DNA of 64,000 nt from contig JAFVBB010000014.1 of assembly GCA_017480225.1 (NCBI GenBank), forward strand, positions 1-64,000, written 5' to 3'. Origin of the DNA: Bacteroidales bacterium (GTDB lineage Bacteria; Bacteroidota; Bacteroidia; Bacteroidales; P3). Every line of letters starts with the position of its first letter. The stretch's first letter is position 1. A model generated the notes under the pieces. That model made no database searches. It was not told where the DNA came from and saw only the letters and a program-made list of their open reading frames with translations. Both the position numbers and the translations under genes were made by a program. Shown one piece after another: positions 53,127-63,260 of this stretch.

Positions 53127-53888
53127 TTATTTCGTGCCATGCTTTGTTTTCCTACGTACGAGTGCTCGTACAACGAAGAATAGTACCGCCGTGGCAAAAA
53201 TAGCTACGATAATGATGCTCAACTGATGGCTGTAGCGTTCTATTACGGTTGGGTCGGCAGCTTTGTAGGCAAGCCATCCAAGCAGAGCCAAAATGCAGTT
53301 CCAGGCCAGTGCGCCAATGCAGGTGAACAGACAAAATGCACCAATGTTCATGCGAGACAGGCCTGCCGGGATGCTGATCAGTTGTCTTATTACGGGAATG
53401 AATCGGCCAACCAGGGTCGAAACTACTCCATGACGGTTGAAGTACTCCTCTGCTCGCTGCATCTTATCTTTGGACAGTTGCAGCGCGTGGCCAATTTTAC
53501 TCTCAGCAAAAGCATAGATTATGGGCCTGCCCAGCCACATTGATAGAAAGTAGTTGATTAGAGCCCCAATCATTGCACCCAGCGTGCCGAACAATACCAC
53601 CAACCATACCTTCATACCTCCTTGGCTTTCTGGGTTGGCTGCGACGTATACAGCGGGTGGAATTACCACCTCCGAGGGGAATGGGATGAACGAACTCTCA
53701 AGTGTCATTAGGCTGGTCACGGCGGTATAGTTCATGTGGGCATCGTACCAGTGCAGCACAGAAGCCACCCAGCCGCTGCCTGTGGAGTCTCCTCGTACAG
53801 CCTCTGCAATCCCAGATGAAGTTTGTGCAGCCATGCTGGAAATTGCAAGACTGGAGGTGACGACGAATATCAACAGCAGTTTCTTCAT
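53127..53888 (-). CDS. DedA family membrane protein
   Basis: A 253-residue protein of the DedA/VTT family, linked to lipid scrambling or transport and envelope homeostasis. The N-terminal 20 residues look like a cleavable signal or extra helix (MKKLLLIFVVTSSLAISSMA). The family features are ESSFIPFPSEVVIPPA, the GALINYFLSMWLGR glycine-rich stretch and GRFIPVIRQLISIPAG. About four further membrane segments are present. It sits 32 bases upstream of sufS. Confidence 0.9.
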   Translation of the reverse strand: MKKLLLIFVVTSSLAISSMAAQTSSGIAEAVRGDSTGSGWVASVLHWYDAHMNYTAVTSLMTLESSFIPFPSEVVIPPAVYVAANPESQGGMKVWLVVLFGTLGAMIGALINYFLSMWLGRPIIYAFAESKIGHALQLSKDKMQRAEEYFNRHGVVSTLVGRFIPVIRQLISIPAGLSRMNIGAFCLFTCIGALAWNCILALLGWLAYKAADPTVIERYSHQLSIIIVAIFATAVLFFVVRALVRRKTKHGTK

Positions 53889-53995
53889 GCTATTTTTTGT
53901 TTATCCTTGATAGATGTGAATTCTCCGTAGTTTTTTTATATGTGGTGGGATTGGAATTGTTATCAACATTAGAAATTGAGATATTGGATTCTATC

Positions 53996-55387
53996 CTATT
54001 TTGAATCTATTTGGGGTGGAATCAAATAGGATAGGAGAGGGTTGCGCTCTATGGTTGGGCACAAGTGCCGTATCAGATTGGGGTCAACAAATTCAATTAC
54101 TCCACTTAGACGTTTATATCGGTTAGTCATGAAATAGGAAGCAGCCAGATATGTGTAGTAGAAACTGTCTCCAGGATATAAATCCAGTGATTCTTTCGCC
54201 AACTCGGTCACTTCTTGGTAGTGTCTATTGCGGAACAGGAATGAGATGTAATACTGAAACATGCCCTCGGTGGTGTCATCGCGTTCTGCAAGCCGTTCAT
54301 AATACTCGGCAGCCGCATCAGTGTGGCCAAGCGCATCGTGCACTTGGGCTGCGGCGAAGAGGGTTGTGGCCGAATCTGGCTTCAGCCTTAATGCTTTCTT
54401 CGACATCGCAAATGCCTGTGTGACATCATTAGAGGCAAGGTGGCACATTGCCAACGCAGAGAATACATCACCATTGTCAGGGTCTTTTTGTTCGCATTTC
54501 CGAAGGTATGGCATTGCCGCTGCTGGATTGTTATTTTGAAGGTATAGAGTGGCTATTTGCAGGTAGGCCTCTACTGGGCTTTCGGACAATGCTGCTTTTT
54601 GAAGTAGTGAACTCACAGCTTCTCCCAATTTCCCCAAAGACACCTGTGTCATTGCGAGGTCGTAATACACACTCGTCAATGTTTTGTCTGCGGCCAGTGC
54701 ATACTCGTATGCATCCTCGGCCTCATTGAGTGCCCCCATGCTTGCGAGCACGATGCCGAGACTGTGCCAGCCTTCTGCATCGTATGGATGTTCTCCTACA
54801 AAAGAACGGAAATATGCAGCAGCGTCGCTTGCTCGTCCTGCCTGTATGGCAGTGTCGGCGTAGTTGTACATTGTGGATTGGTCGTAACTGTCAGTGTCAA
54901 GCGATAGCTGGTAATATCGTATTGCTTCATCAAAATCCTGTTTGTTGTAGTATTCCTCTGCCATGTTAGAAAATATGCGACCAAGCTCCCACCCATCCTC
55001 CGCGGCGTGCCTGAAGCATTCGATGGCTTTGTCGCTTTCTCCCATTGCTCCATAAACGACACCAAGCGAATATGCCACATCCGTGTTGTCCGGCTCACGA
55101 TGTTGCAGGTCTTTCATGATGCCGAGTGCGCTGTCGTATTGCTGCTGTGTCACCATGAAGTGAGCCCGGCGGAGACGTACCTCTGTGCTGTCAGGGTACA
55201 GCCGCTCCGCATATAGTACGGCTTGCTCCAGTGGTTTCAAGTCGTTTACCTCGAGGTAGTAGTCAATGATGACTTCCATCTCGTCAACGTCGAAGAACTG
55301 GTCGCGTCCCTGAAGCACGGTGTTCTCAAAATCAATCACCAGTTCCCTTTCGTCGTCATTGAAGTTCTTGAATCTATTTTTTTTCAT
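53996..55387 (-). CDS. Tetratricopeptide repeat protein
   Basis: A 463-residue protein made of about ten TPR-like units (for example DNTDVAYSLGVVYGAMGESD, YDAEGWHSLGIVLASMGALN, DNGDVFSALAMCHLASND). No signal peptide or membrane helix is visible, so it is probably a cytoplasmic scaffold. It lies 16 bases downstream of sprA in the same direction, which hints at co-transcription, but no specific T9SS role is known to me for it. Confidence 0.85.
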   Translation of the reverse strand: MKKNRFKNFNDDERELVIDFENTVLQGRDQFFDVDEMEVIIDYYLEVNDLKPLEQAVLYAERLYPDSTEVRLRRAHFMVTQQQYDSALGIMKDLQHREPDNTDVAYSLGVVYGAMGESDKAIECFRHAAEDGWELGRIFSNMAEEYYNKQDFDEAIRYYQLSLDTDSYDQSTMYNYADTAIQAGRASDAAAYFRSFVGEHPYDAEGWHSLGIVLASMGALNEAEDAYEYALAADKTLTSVYYDLAMTQVSLGKLGEAVSSLLQKAALSESPVEAYLQIATLYLQNNNPAAAMPYLRKCEQKDPDNGDVFSALAMCHLASNDVTQAFAMSKKALRLKPDSATTLFAAAQVHDALGHTDAAAEYYERLAERDDTTEGMFQYYISFLFRNRHYQEVTELAKESLDLYPGDSFYYTYLAASYFMTNRYKRLSGVIEFVDPNLIRHLCPTIERNPLLSYLIPPQIDSK

Positions 55388-55403
55388 GCAATGTCCGTGT
55401 GGA

Positions 55404-58400
55404 TTAGAATGAGAGTCGAAGCGACAATCCTCCTTTGGTTGTAGAGTTGGCGTATGTGTTGAAGATGTATGGATTGTTAATATTGGTTTGGAAAAAAGCG
55501 CGTGCTTTGAGGTGAGAACTCAGGTCGTATTCTGCACTCAATTCCACCATCCATATTTCGCTGCCAGAGCTGATTTGGCTGTCGCCTGTGCTTATTTTTC
55601 GTATATTAACTTTGTTGCTGGTGTATGTCACGTTGAGTTGCAGAACGATGTCGCTTTTCAGGTCGTGTTGCTGTCCGGCAAAAAGAACTGAGAATGCTAC
55701 ATCTTTTATCCTGTAACCCGAACCAAAAGTCACACCGTCGCGTGTTGTTTCTGTGAGTTGGTTGTTTGAGAATGATAGAAGCAATGTTCTGTTTTTTTGT
55801 AGCGAGAAGTTAAGCTGGAAACTGTTGACCATGTTGAGTGACAGCTTGATGAGAGGGTTCATCTGTTCAGTTATCTGTACAGCGTCCATGCTCATCGGTG
55901 GCACGTAATCTCCTGAAGCATTTAGGACGGTCTCAAGTCCATAGTCGTAGTTGTCCAGTCCAGACAGCGAGGGGTCAGTGTAGAAATGACCCACGCTGTA
56001 TGTCGAGCTGTATCGGTGGGCGATGGCGATGTTTGTGAACCATTTGCGCAGAGCCTTTACTTTGTTCAGTCCAGTGTAGTTTACACTCCAGTTTGGCAGT
56101 GGAGCTCCAATGAATGGGGAGAAGGAATGGCGTGATGGGTCTTTCCCTAGATATGTGGCAAGAAATGCCGTCAGAAGGACTGATTGCGAGTTTGCTGAGT
56201 AGCCGGCAGGATAATACTGGCCATTCATTGTGTCAAGTACCATTTGGTCAGTATAGGGACTGGGGTTTATCTCGGCCAGTCTTTCTGCAACCACATGGCG
56301 TGCGTCAAGGAAACGCTGAAATAGGTCGTCACGGTTTGTGAATGCCGATGAAAATGCCCATACTGTGGTTGTGTAGTTGCCAGTCAAGGAATACGACATC
56401 GGCCCTTCAACTGCATCTGTTGATGACAGGTATTTGTAGTAATACTCTTCCCGCGATGTATAGTTTTGGGTGGCGTTGACCTGTACCTTGAAGTCGCGCA
56501 GTGGCTCGACTTGCGCTGTAACCGTGAGTTGGCGCATGGCGGTGGTTTCGTGCGGTGTGTTGAATAGAGAATCTCGGCTCAAAAGGTCAAGTTCGCGCAT
56601 ATGGTCGACAACATCATAGTCGTAACCAAGAACATAACCAACTCCAGGTGTCCATGCATTGTTTGGATCCAATCCGATAATGTGAGGCTCTCCCATGTAT
56701 CCTGGAAGGCGTGAGCCAGTCGTCGACGAGTATTGGATGTTCAGTGTTCTGACGCTTGTCAAAAGACGTATTCCTGCGTACCCAATCTCCTTTAGCGTTT
56801 GCTGTATCTTCTCACGCCGCAGGCTGTCGGCTACGCGCAATGAGTCGGCTGTTGACATTTTCTTGGAACTCGCTGTGGCCTTCCCTTTCTGCTGTCTGTT
56901 TGGTGTGGTGGTGTTTTGTGACCATGCCTTTTTGAAGAGTGGTACATTGTTGTAAAGCGACTGCAGATTGGCCTGGGCTGACCCCTGCATTGTGGTGGAT
57001 CCTTGCAGCACAGATCCCATTGCCGCCAGCGCCTGTGTCGTCCCTGTCTGGTTGAACGTGGTGCGGTAGGTAAGAGGTACCTTAATGAAGTTCATGTAAG
57101 GCAATTTGTCAATGGGGAGATTGTAACTTACGTTGACTGATTGCTGGAAGTTCTGCATTGTGCCGCCGTGGGCTATTGAACTCCATATTGAGTCGGTCGC
57201 TGACGGTGTGTCAATCCTCCCTATGGGTTCTTCTATTCTGGCATTGGCATTGGCGTTGTACTGAATGTTCAGCGATCTTGTCAGGTCATACTGAAGCCCG
57301 TATGTACGTTGCCAGGTGAACTGCTTGTAGTATGTGGGGCGAAGAATAATCTGCGCTGCACTCTTGTTGCGGAGCAGAGTCTCCTCAAAGTCGCGGTAAA
57401 ACTCTGTTGAGAATGTCAGGTTTTTAGGAAGGTAGTAGAAATTGAAATCATTGAGTATCTTCCAGTTTTTACTGCTGAAGGCTGGTATCTTGGCAAACGG
57501 CTTCACTTCTTTTGGTTGCAGGCTGTAGTTGTAACTGAAGCCTCCGTGGTGCTGTTGTTTGCTGTAATGGTCTATGTCATCGTCCGACGAGAACTCGTTG
57601 CTGTATGCATAGTTGAAATTGAAGTTCTCGATGTCGTATATGTGCGGTTTCAAGGCGGAGCGGCCAGTACGGTCTTTGTGCACATTTGACAACGTTAGGT
57701 TGGTGGCAGTCTTTCGCCGTTGTGTCATTTGTGCTACGCTGTCGCGCTCTTCTTGTGTTTGGTATGTCTTCAAGTCGTCGTATAGTAGAACGTCTGGGTT
57801 GAATGGATTGTATTCTGGGCTTCCGATGTCCCTGCTGTGATCCAAATAGAGTGGTATGTGCATCCCCCATTCTTCCGGCAGGAAGCGCCCAAGTTCAAAG
57901 TCAAGAGTTGACTGGAAATTCAGTGTGTTGACCAGTTCTTCTTTTATCAGCGGATCTTCAAGGTTTCCGAAATTGGCAGTTGTGTATGCTCCGTAGATCG
58001 ACAGGTTTCCCACGTCGGCCAGGTTGGTTTTTGCAAGCGCCATTGCTGCCCACCCCCCTTTGTTTATGTAGTCGGTGAGTCGCAGCTCGTTTACCCACAC
58101 TATTGCTGACTTTGGTAGCATGTCGTTGCCGTCGCCAATCTCTTCTTTGCGAGGGTTGCGGATACCGATCATAATAACCTTGATTTTCCCCATATTCGGA
58201 CTGCCAAGCACAGTGTAGCGACCGTTACGGACATTCTCTGTGTAGAGTCTTGTTGGGGCGTAGCCGCTCTCTCCGGCGCGGATATGCACATTGCGGCGGG
58301 TCTTTATTTCAGTCATCAACTGAAGGTCGATGTCAATGTTGTTTGCTGTGGGCCATATTCCATAGGGGTCGTCCACACCAGTGCCCCACGGTGTGAATGT

Positions 58401-61400
58401 AAGCGGCATCTCAAATTCGTAGTAGTTGTTTGTATAGTCACTGCCCAGTCGCACGAACAGTTCCAAGTCTCCATCCTCCATTTCCTTGTCTATATACTTC
58501 TTCTCGGCGTGAACAAACATTTTCAGGTGGCCATAGAAGCGGAGGTCGTAGCTGCTTGGACGGTATATTGCCCTGGCGTCGCCCGAGGTCAGTTGGTCTA
58601 TGTCGAGCGACATGGCCTGCTCGTTGAGCTGGGTGTAGCTGACACTTGACGTATACCATGTTTCACGCTCAATACCGGGCGGCAGCACGTATGGCACTGG
58701 CTGTCGCGTACCGTTTTCCTCAATGTTTACAGTGCTGATGTTGAACGATGTCTCTGCCGAGCTGCCGGTGGAGTAGTCGCCGGGCTGAAGCAAATCCTCA
58801 CTGTATTTTCTCCACGTTGAATACACAAGGTCTAATGTGGCGAAACGCAGTATGATTGGTTCTTCAAACTGGTTCAGGAACATGCGAATGAACCTTATTG
58901 ACTGGTAACCGTTTATGCTTCCAATCTTTTGGTCGGGTTCGCGTATGGGTATTCTGAATTGGTACCATTTGCAGCTTGTCACCTCTCCGTTTGCCAATTC
59001 GACGTTCTGCGCTTCGTGTATGTCGACAATGTGGTTTTCCCCAATCACCATGCTCTCCGGGCGCAAGTCAATAACGTATTGGTAGTAGTTCTCTGACTCA
59101 GACAGGGTGTTGTCGCGGTTTATGTCTTCTACGTTAGGATACGTCGAGCCTGTGGTCTTGTAGCTTTCGGTCATGTCTTGGTCCACTGGCGAGTTTCCTT
59201 CTGGATTGTTGTAGAATTTATATCGGTCGGTCACCTTCACGTCATTCTCATCGTAGAACGTGCTGCGGAAGTAACGGAAGTCGTCGCTCGATGGGTCTGA
59301 TGCCGCTTGGCGATATGCTTCGCTCGACGTTCCGAAGCGCATGGCAATCTCCGACAGGTAATCTGCGAAAAAGCTTTGCTCGTCGTCAAGGCCAAGCGTT
59401 GAGCCCAATCCATCGTAGCCAACGTCTTGGTATTTTCGGGCGTTCTCATCGTTGTCGAATGCGTTGACAATGGGCTGCATGGTTGGCACCCGCCCCCATA
59501 TTGTTGTGTCCACACCCACAACCGTGGCGCTCGTGGGCAGGCCGTTCTCAAAGCTCTTCCTGCCATCTCGCAATATGTCCTCGCTGATGTCGCCCAGGTT
59601 TATGTACAGTTTGCCTCCATTGTGAGTCGGGTTGTCTATGAAGGGATCCATCATCCAAAACTCTATGGTCTCAATGTTCTGCGTCTCAAAATCGGTATAG
59701 TCCAGTTTGCGCATGATGCCTCCCCATCGGCTCGCTGGGTTGAGCAGGTCTCCTTCCTCATTGATTCCGGCGCTGTATGCTGTTGGTGCCACGTCGTAGT
59801 TGTATGGTCCTTTTTCGCTGGGGTAGAAGGCCAGGTTCATCTCGTAGAGTATGTTGTTCTCGCCTGCGGCCAGGTCTTTGTTGGGGAACACCTCCTGCTG
59901 TACAATGCGCCTGGCGTAGGGCTGTGACAGGTCGTCGTCGGTGATGTTCACAGGGCGTGTTGAGCGCTGGTGCATCTCGTCGCTTATCCGGTACCATGCC
60001 AGGCGGGCGCGGTTATAGCCATAAGCCAGGCCTGTGCCGGGCGCGGTTTCAGGGAACATCGGCATCGGCTGCATGAAGTCTTGCGGCGTGCTTGCCAGCG
60101 ACCACGACACAGGAACCGACAGGCTGATGCTGCTTTCCGCCCCCTCGAAGTCGTCGATGTAGCTCACACTGCCCTCCTTGGAACCAATCGAGCTCATGCC
60201 AGGGATAAAGTGCGCAAATTCTGCAGTCAGGCTCAGTGTCGACGACTCTTTTGTGCTGATGCCTGGCAGCAGGTCTACCAGTTTTGTGATGAGCGGCACC
60301 TCGTGGCTGTAGTTCAGGTCAACTCCCCATATGGTATTGCTTGTCGGCTCGTCGCCGAAGTTGTTCTTTTGGGTCATCGGTCGCTCATTCAGGTTCATCA
60401 CCGTGGCACCCAGGTTGAAGTTCGGCTCAAACTCGTAGTTGATGTGCAGTCCGAGCATGTTTTTCGTGCTCATGCTGAAACTGTTGTTCTCACTGCTGAC
60501 GCTTATCGGGGTGTTTGAGGCCAATATGCTCTCGTTGATGATTCTCACCGTGCCCATGGTGTAGTCGACGGTGTAGTCCACATTTTCAATCAGTGGCATA
60601 CCGCCTGCCGTCACGGTGACACTGCCTGGGCTGACGCTGTAACCCAGCGATATCTCGCCGCTTACCGATGAGGTGTAGTATCCTTCCAGGTAGAATCGGT
60701 TGCGGTCGGCATATTGTTGCGCCATGGCCTGCGTCATGGTGTAGAGAGAGTCGAAGCACAGCTGGTCGGCCATCTCGTCGTCGCCGAGGATCTGGCGCAA
60801 GTCTTTGCCGAATGGCTCGACGAGTGGGAAGAACACACGTCCGGTCGACGACTGGATGATGCCCCCCTTGACTGCCGCCGAGTCGAACCAGTCGAACACG
60901 CCGTCGGCGTAATAGTAGCTCTGTGTGGCATCCATGCGGTCCAGCCCAAGCAGTTCTATCAGTGGGCGCCCCTGCTGTGGCCCCTCGGTGAAGAAGCCAA
61001 CGCCGACACCTCCCTCGGAGCTTTCATACAGCACGTTCAGTCTGAAGTTTTCGCGGCTGATTTGGCTGCTCTTCAGAAAATAAACGTTCTTCATCATCAG
61101 GTTCCACAATGGGCCGCGGGTGTTGGTGGCTGTTCCCTTGATTAACTTTACAATGAGCGTGTTCGGATCGTTGACCCCGTCGGTTGTAAGCTCGCCCACC
61201 TGGTATACAGTCGTGTCGCCTACAACCTGGTATTGGTATGCCACAGCCAGCACCTGGTCGTTGGCAAGCGGCTGGTTGAGTGTGATGAAACCCAGTTGTG
61301 AGTTGAATGTGTATTCGTTCTGGTTCAGCAGGCGGGCGCTCTGCACCTTTTCGTAGTCGGTGCCGCTCACCATTCCAAGCCCCTGCATGTAGTTGGTCAC

Positions 61401-62522
61401 CGAATTGATGTCGCGCAGCGACGCCGGGGCTGCCAGTTGCAGCAGCGTGTTCGAGCGGTTGTCGGGCATCCTCATGCCGGTGCCCCCCAGACGGTTGTTG
61501 CTGGGGTTGGGCTCGCCAAGGTCTGTCATGGCCACCACATTGCGGTTCTGTGTGACGGCGGCCCCCACGTTTGTGCGCCACACCTCGATGCGCAGTATTT
61601 TCACGTTGGAGTTCACCACCGGCAGCGTGCTCATGGCGCGGTTGTAGTTCTCGTAGAAGTATTGCGACAGGAAGTAGTGGCGGTTTTCCTCATATTCGTC
61701 TGCCCTTATCTCGAACTCGTGGCTGCTGGCGCCGCCCTTCACCTGCAGGTTCTCGGTGCTGGTTTCTTTGCGCGACGCCACGGCGTCGATTGTAAGTTTG
61801 CCGAACTTCAACTTCGTGTGGAAACCGAACAGCTGCTGGCTGCCTTTGATGAGGCGGGTGTTCAGGGGAAACGATATGTCGGCCGCCTCAAACAACTGCA
61901 GAATGTCGTCCTCCTTGCCCTCGTACTTCAGCTTGATCATGTTCTCGAAGTCGAAGGTGGCCTTGGTGTTTTGGTTGAGGTCGAAGTTTATCAGGTCGCC
62001 AATCTTTACCCCAAGGTTGAGCTGGATGTTCTCGTCGAAGTCGAAGTTGATGTTGTGGCGCTCCGACTGCGGAATGTTGGGATCCTCGCGGTAGTGGTCC
62101 ATCAGCTGGAATATCAGTTCCGCGCTGCCGCTGGCCTTGACGCTTGGCTTCAGGTTGGCCAGTGCCCCGTCGAGTTTTTGGCTGATCTGGTTGAAGCCCG
62201 GTATGTTGCTCAACAGGCCGTTGCCGGCATTGTCGAGGGCGGTGCCTTCGCTTTTGTCGTTCCAGTACTTGCGCATCAACTCGTCCATCTGCCAACGCTG
62301 GTAGTCCTCGAAGCTGATGTATTCCACGCCAATAATCATGTCGCCCACGCGGGTCACCTTCACGTAGTCGCCAGTCGCCGGGCGGTATTCCACGCTCGAC
62401 GTCACGGCGGCAGGCGTGTAGCCCGACCCCATGGGCACAAACGAACCGCTGTCGGCCTGCCCCATGGCGGAGCCTGCGGCTAACAGCAGCAATGCTATCA
62501 ATATGACGAGCTTACTCTTCAA
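55404..62522 (-). CDS. sprA: Type IX secretion outer-membrane translocon SprA (Sov)
   Basis: The 2,372-residue outer-membrane pore of the type IX secretion system, a giant beta-barrel. A signal peptide (MKSKLVILIALLLLAAGSAMG) is followed by SprA-family sequence throughout (for example ISFEDYQRWQMDELMRKYW in parts, GSKEGSVSYIDDFEGAESSI in parts, FIPGMSSIGSKEGSVSYIDD) and a C-terminal beta-barrel strand ending in GLSLRLSF. The length is normal for the family. Its partner Plug-type protein (24696) and three clients with sorting domains (15659, 38337, 41694) are in this window. Downstream of ruvA, a neighbourhood that I recall from other Bacteroidota. Confidence 0.96.
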   Translation of the reverse strand: MKSKLVILIALLLLAAGSAMGQADSGSFVPMGSGYTPAAVTSSVEYRPATGDYVKVTRVGDMIIGVEYISFEDYQRWQMDELMRKYWNDKSEGTALDNAGNGLLSNIPGFNQISQKLDGALANLKPSVKASGSAELIFQLMDHYREDPNIPQSERHNINFDFDENIQLNLGVKIGDLINFDLNQNTKATFDFENMIKLKYEGKEDDILQLFEAADISFPLNTRLIKGSQQLFGFHTKLKFGKLTIDAVASRKETSTENLQVKGGASSHEFEIRADEYEENRHYFLSQYFYENYNRAMSTLPVVNSNVKILRIEVWRTNVGAAVTQNRNVVAMTDLGEPNPSNNRLGGTGMRMPDNRSNTLLQLAAPASLRDINSVTNYMQGLGMVSGTDYEKVQSARLLNQNEYTFNSQLGFITLNQPLANDQVLAVAYQYQVVGDTTVYQVGELTTDGVNDPNTLIVKLIKGTATNTRGPLWNLMMKNVYFLKSSQISRENFRLNVLYESSEGGVGVGFFTEGPQQGRPLIELLGLDRMDATQSYYYADGVFDWFDSAAVKGGIIQSSTGRVFFPLVEPFGKDLRQILGDDEMADQLCFDSLYTMTQAMAQQYADRNRFYLEGYYTSSVSGEISLGYSVSPGSVTVTAGGMPLIENVDYTVDYTMGTVRIINESILASNTPISVSSENNSFSMSTKNMLGLHINYEFEPNFNLGATVMNLNERPMTQKNNFGDEPTSNTIWGVDLNYSHEVPLITKLVDLLPGISTKESSTLSLTAEFAHFIPGMSSIGSKEGSVSYIDDFEGAESSISLSVPVSWSLASTPQDFMQPMPMFPETAPGTGLAYGYNRARLAWYRISDEMHQRSTRPVNITDDDLSQPYARRIVQQEVFPNKDLAAGENNILYEMNLAFYPSEKGPYNYDVAPTAYSAGINEEGDLLNPASRWGGIMRKLDYTDFETQNIETIEFWMMDPFIDNPTHNGGKLYINLGDISEDILRDGRKSFENGLPTSATVVGVDTTIWGRVPTMQPIVNAFDNDENARKYQDVGYDGLGSTLGLDDEQSFFADYLSEIAMRFGTSSEAYRQAASDPSSDDFRYFRSTFYDENDVKVTDRYKFYNNPEGNSPVDQDMTESYKTTGSTYPNVEDINRDNTLSESENYYQYVIDLRPESMVIGENHIVDIHEAQNVELANGEVTSCKWYQFRIPIREPDQKIGSINGYQSIRFIRMFLNQFEEPIILRFATLDLVYSTWRKYSEDLLQPGDYSTGSSAETSFNISTVNIEENGTRQPVPYVLPPGIERETWYTSSVSYTQLNEQAMSLDIDQLTSGDARAIYRPSSYDLRFYGHLKMFVHAEKKYIDKEMEDGDLELFVRLGSDYTNNYYEFEMPLTFTPWGTGVDDPYGIWPTANNIDIDLQLMTEIKTRRNVHIRAGESGYAPTRLYTENVRNGRYTVLGSPNMGKIKVIMIGIRNPRKEEIGDGNDMLPKSAIVWVNELRLTDYINKGGWAAMALAKTNLADVGNLSIYGAYTTANFGNLEDPLIKEELVNTLNFQSTLDFELGRFLPEEWGMHIPLYLDHSRDIGSPEYNPFNPDVLLYDDLKTYQTQEERDSVAQMTQRRKTATNLTLSNVHKDRTGRSALKPHIYDIENFNFNYAYSNEFSSDDDIDHYSKQQHHGGFSYNYSLQPKEVKPFAKIPAFSSKNWKILNDFNFYYLPKNLTFSTEFYRDFEETLLRNKSAAQIILRPTYYKQFTWQRTYGLQYDLTRSLNIQYNANANARIEEPIGRIDTPSATDSIWSSIAHGGTMQNFQQSVNVSYNLPIDKLPYMNFIKVPLTYRTTFNQTGTTQALAAMGSVLQGSTTMQGSAQANLQSLYNNVPLFKKAWSQNTTTPNRQQKGKATASSKKMSTADSLRVADSLRREKIQQTLKEIGYAGIRLLTSVRTLNIQYSSTTGSRLPGYMGEPHIIGLDPNNAWTPGVGYVLGYDYDVVDHMRELDLLSRDSLFNTPHETTAMRQLTVTAQVEPLRDFKVQVNATQNYTSREEYYYKYLSSTDAVEGPMSYSLTGNYTTTVWAFSSAFTNRDDLFQRFLDARHVVAERLAEINPSPYTDQMVLDTMNGQYYPAGYSANSQSVLLTAFLATYLGKDPSRHSFSPFIGAPLPNWSVNYTGLNKVKALRKWFTNIAIAHRYSSTYSVGHFYTDPSLSGLDNYDYGLETVLNASGDYVPPMSMDAVQITEQMNPLIKLSLNMVNSFQLNFSLQKNRTLLLSFSNNQLTETTRDGVTFGSGYRIKDVAFSVLFAGQQHDLKSDIVLQLNVTYTSNKVNIRKISTGDSQISSGSEIWMVELSAEYDLSSHLKARAFFQTNINNPYIFNTYANSTTKGGLSLRLSF

Positions 62523-62619
62523 CTGGCAACGGCACGTTTAGGTCGGCTTTCACCTAACGTGAAAGGGGCGTGCTTATTGTTTTACGACAGTTTTTTTTAG
62601 GCCTTGTGCCGCTGTGTGC
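62523..62619 (-). promoter_or_regulatory. sprA leader with alternative hairpins
   Basis: In the minus-strand RNA, CTTTCAC/GTGAAAG (62547-62553, 62559-62565) forms a 7-bp hairpin. The segment between and beyond can instead pair as CGTTAGGT with ACCTAAACG. The two structures exclude each other. No TAnnTTTG promoter is seen in the gap. Confidence 0.3.
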
Positions 62620-63219
62620 CTATAGTTTCTGAAGCCCAACTTTTATAATCTCTTCCACCGACATCGGCTTGCCGTCGGCGTCGAGCCAGTCGGTCGAGGC
62701 CAGCAGCTTCTCAACGGCGGGTTTGGCGAAGCCCAGCATCACCAGCGCCGACATGGCCTCGTCGCGAGCCTGGGTCGAGGCCTGGATGGCCGCGCCGCCA
62801 GCCTTGGCAGGCATTCCTCCCACCTTGTCGGCCAGTTCCATCACTATGCGCTGCGCTGTCTTGGCGCCTACGCCTTTGCAACGCTGCACTTTCTTCACGT
62901 CCTGCTGCGCTATGGCGGTGCGCAGCTCGTCGACCGTGAGCGACGACAGCATCATGCGCGCCGTCTGATTGCCTATGCCGTTCACGGCTACCAGCAGACG
63001 GAAGAGCTCGCGCTCGGCCATGTCGGCGAAGCCGAACAGCTGCTGGGCATCCTCGCGCACCACGTGGTGCGCGTAGAGCTTCACCTCGCCCGCGTCGCTG
63101 CGCTGCAGTGCTTGGTAGGTGTTGAGGGTTATTTCGAGCAGATAGCCCACCCCGCCGCAGTCCACCACTGCCTGCGTGGGTTCCAGGTCGGCCAGGCGGC
63201 CGCGTATGTATTCGTACAT
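62620..63219 (-). CDS. ruvA: Holliday junction ATP-dependent DNA helicase subunit RuvA
   Basis: Binds Holliday junctions and loads RuvB for branch migration. The 199-residue protein has the three RuvA domains: an OB-fold (MYEYIRGRLADLEPTQAVVD, VKLYAHHVVREDAQQLFGF), tandem helix-hairpin-helix motifs (VNGIGNQTARMMLSSL, CKGVGAKTAQRIVMEL) and the C-terminal RuvB-binding domain (ARDEAMSALVMLGFAKPAVEK). The open frame continues far upstream but only as the shadow of the next gene, so ATG 63219 is used. Confidence 0.96.
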   Translation of the reverse strand: MYEYIRGRLADLEPTQAVVDCGGVGYLLEITLNTYQALQRSDAGEVKLYAHHVVREDAQQLFGFADMAERELFRLLVAVNGIGNQTARMMLSSLTVDELRTAIAQQDVKKVQRCKGVGAKTAQRIVMELADKVGGMPAKAGGAAIQASTQARDEAMSALVMLGFAKPAVEKLLASTDWLDADGKPMSVEEIIKVGLQKL

Positions 63220-63260
63220 TCTTTCGGTGTCGTGTTGGTTGTTGTTGTTTGATTGTTGTC

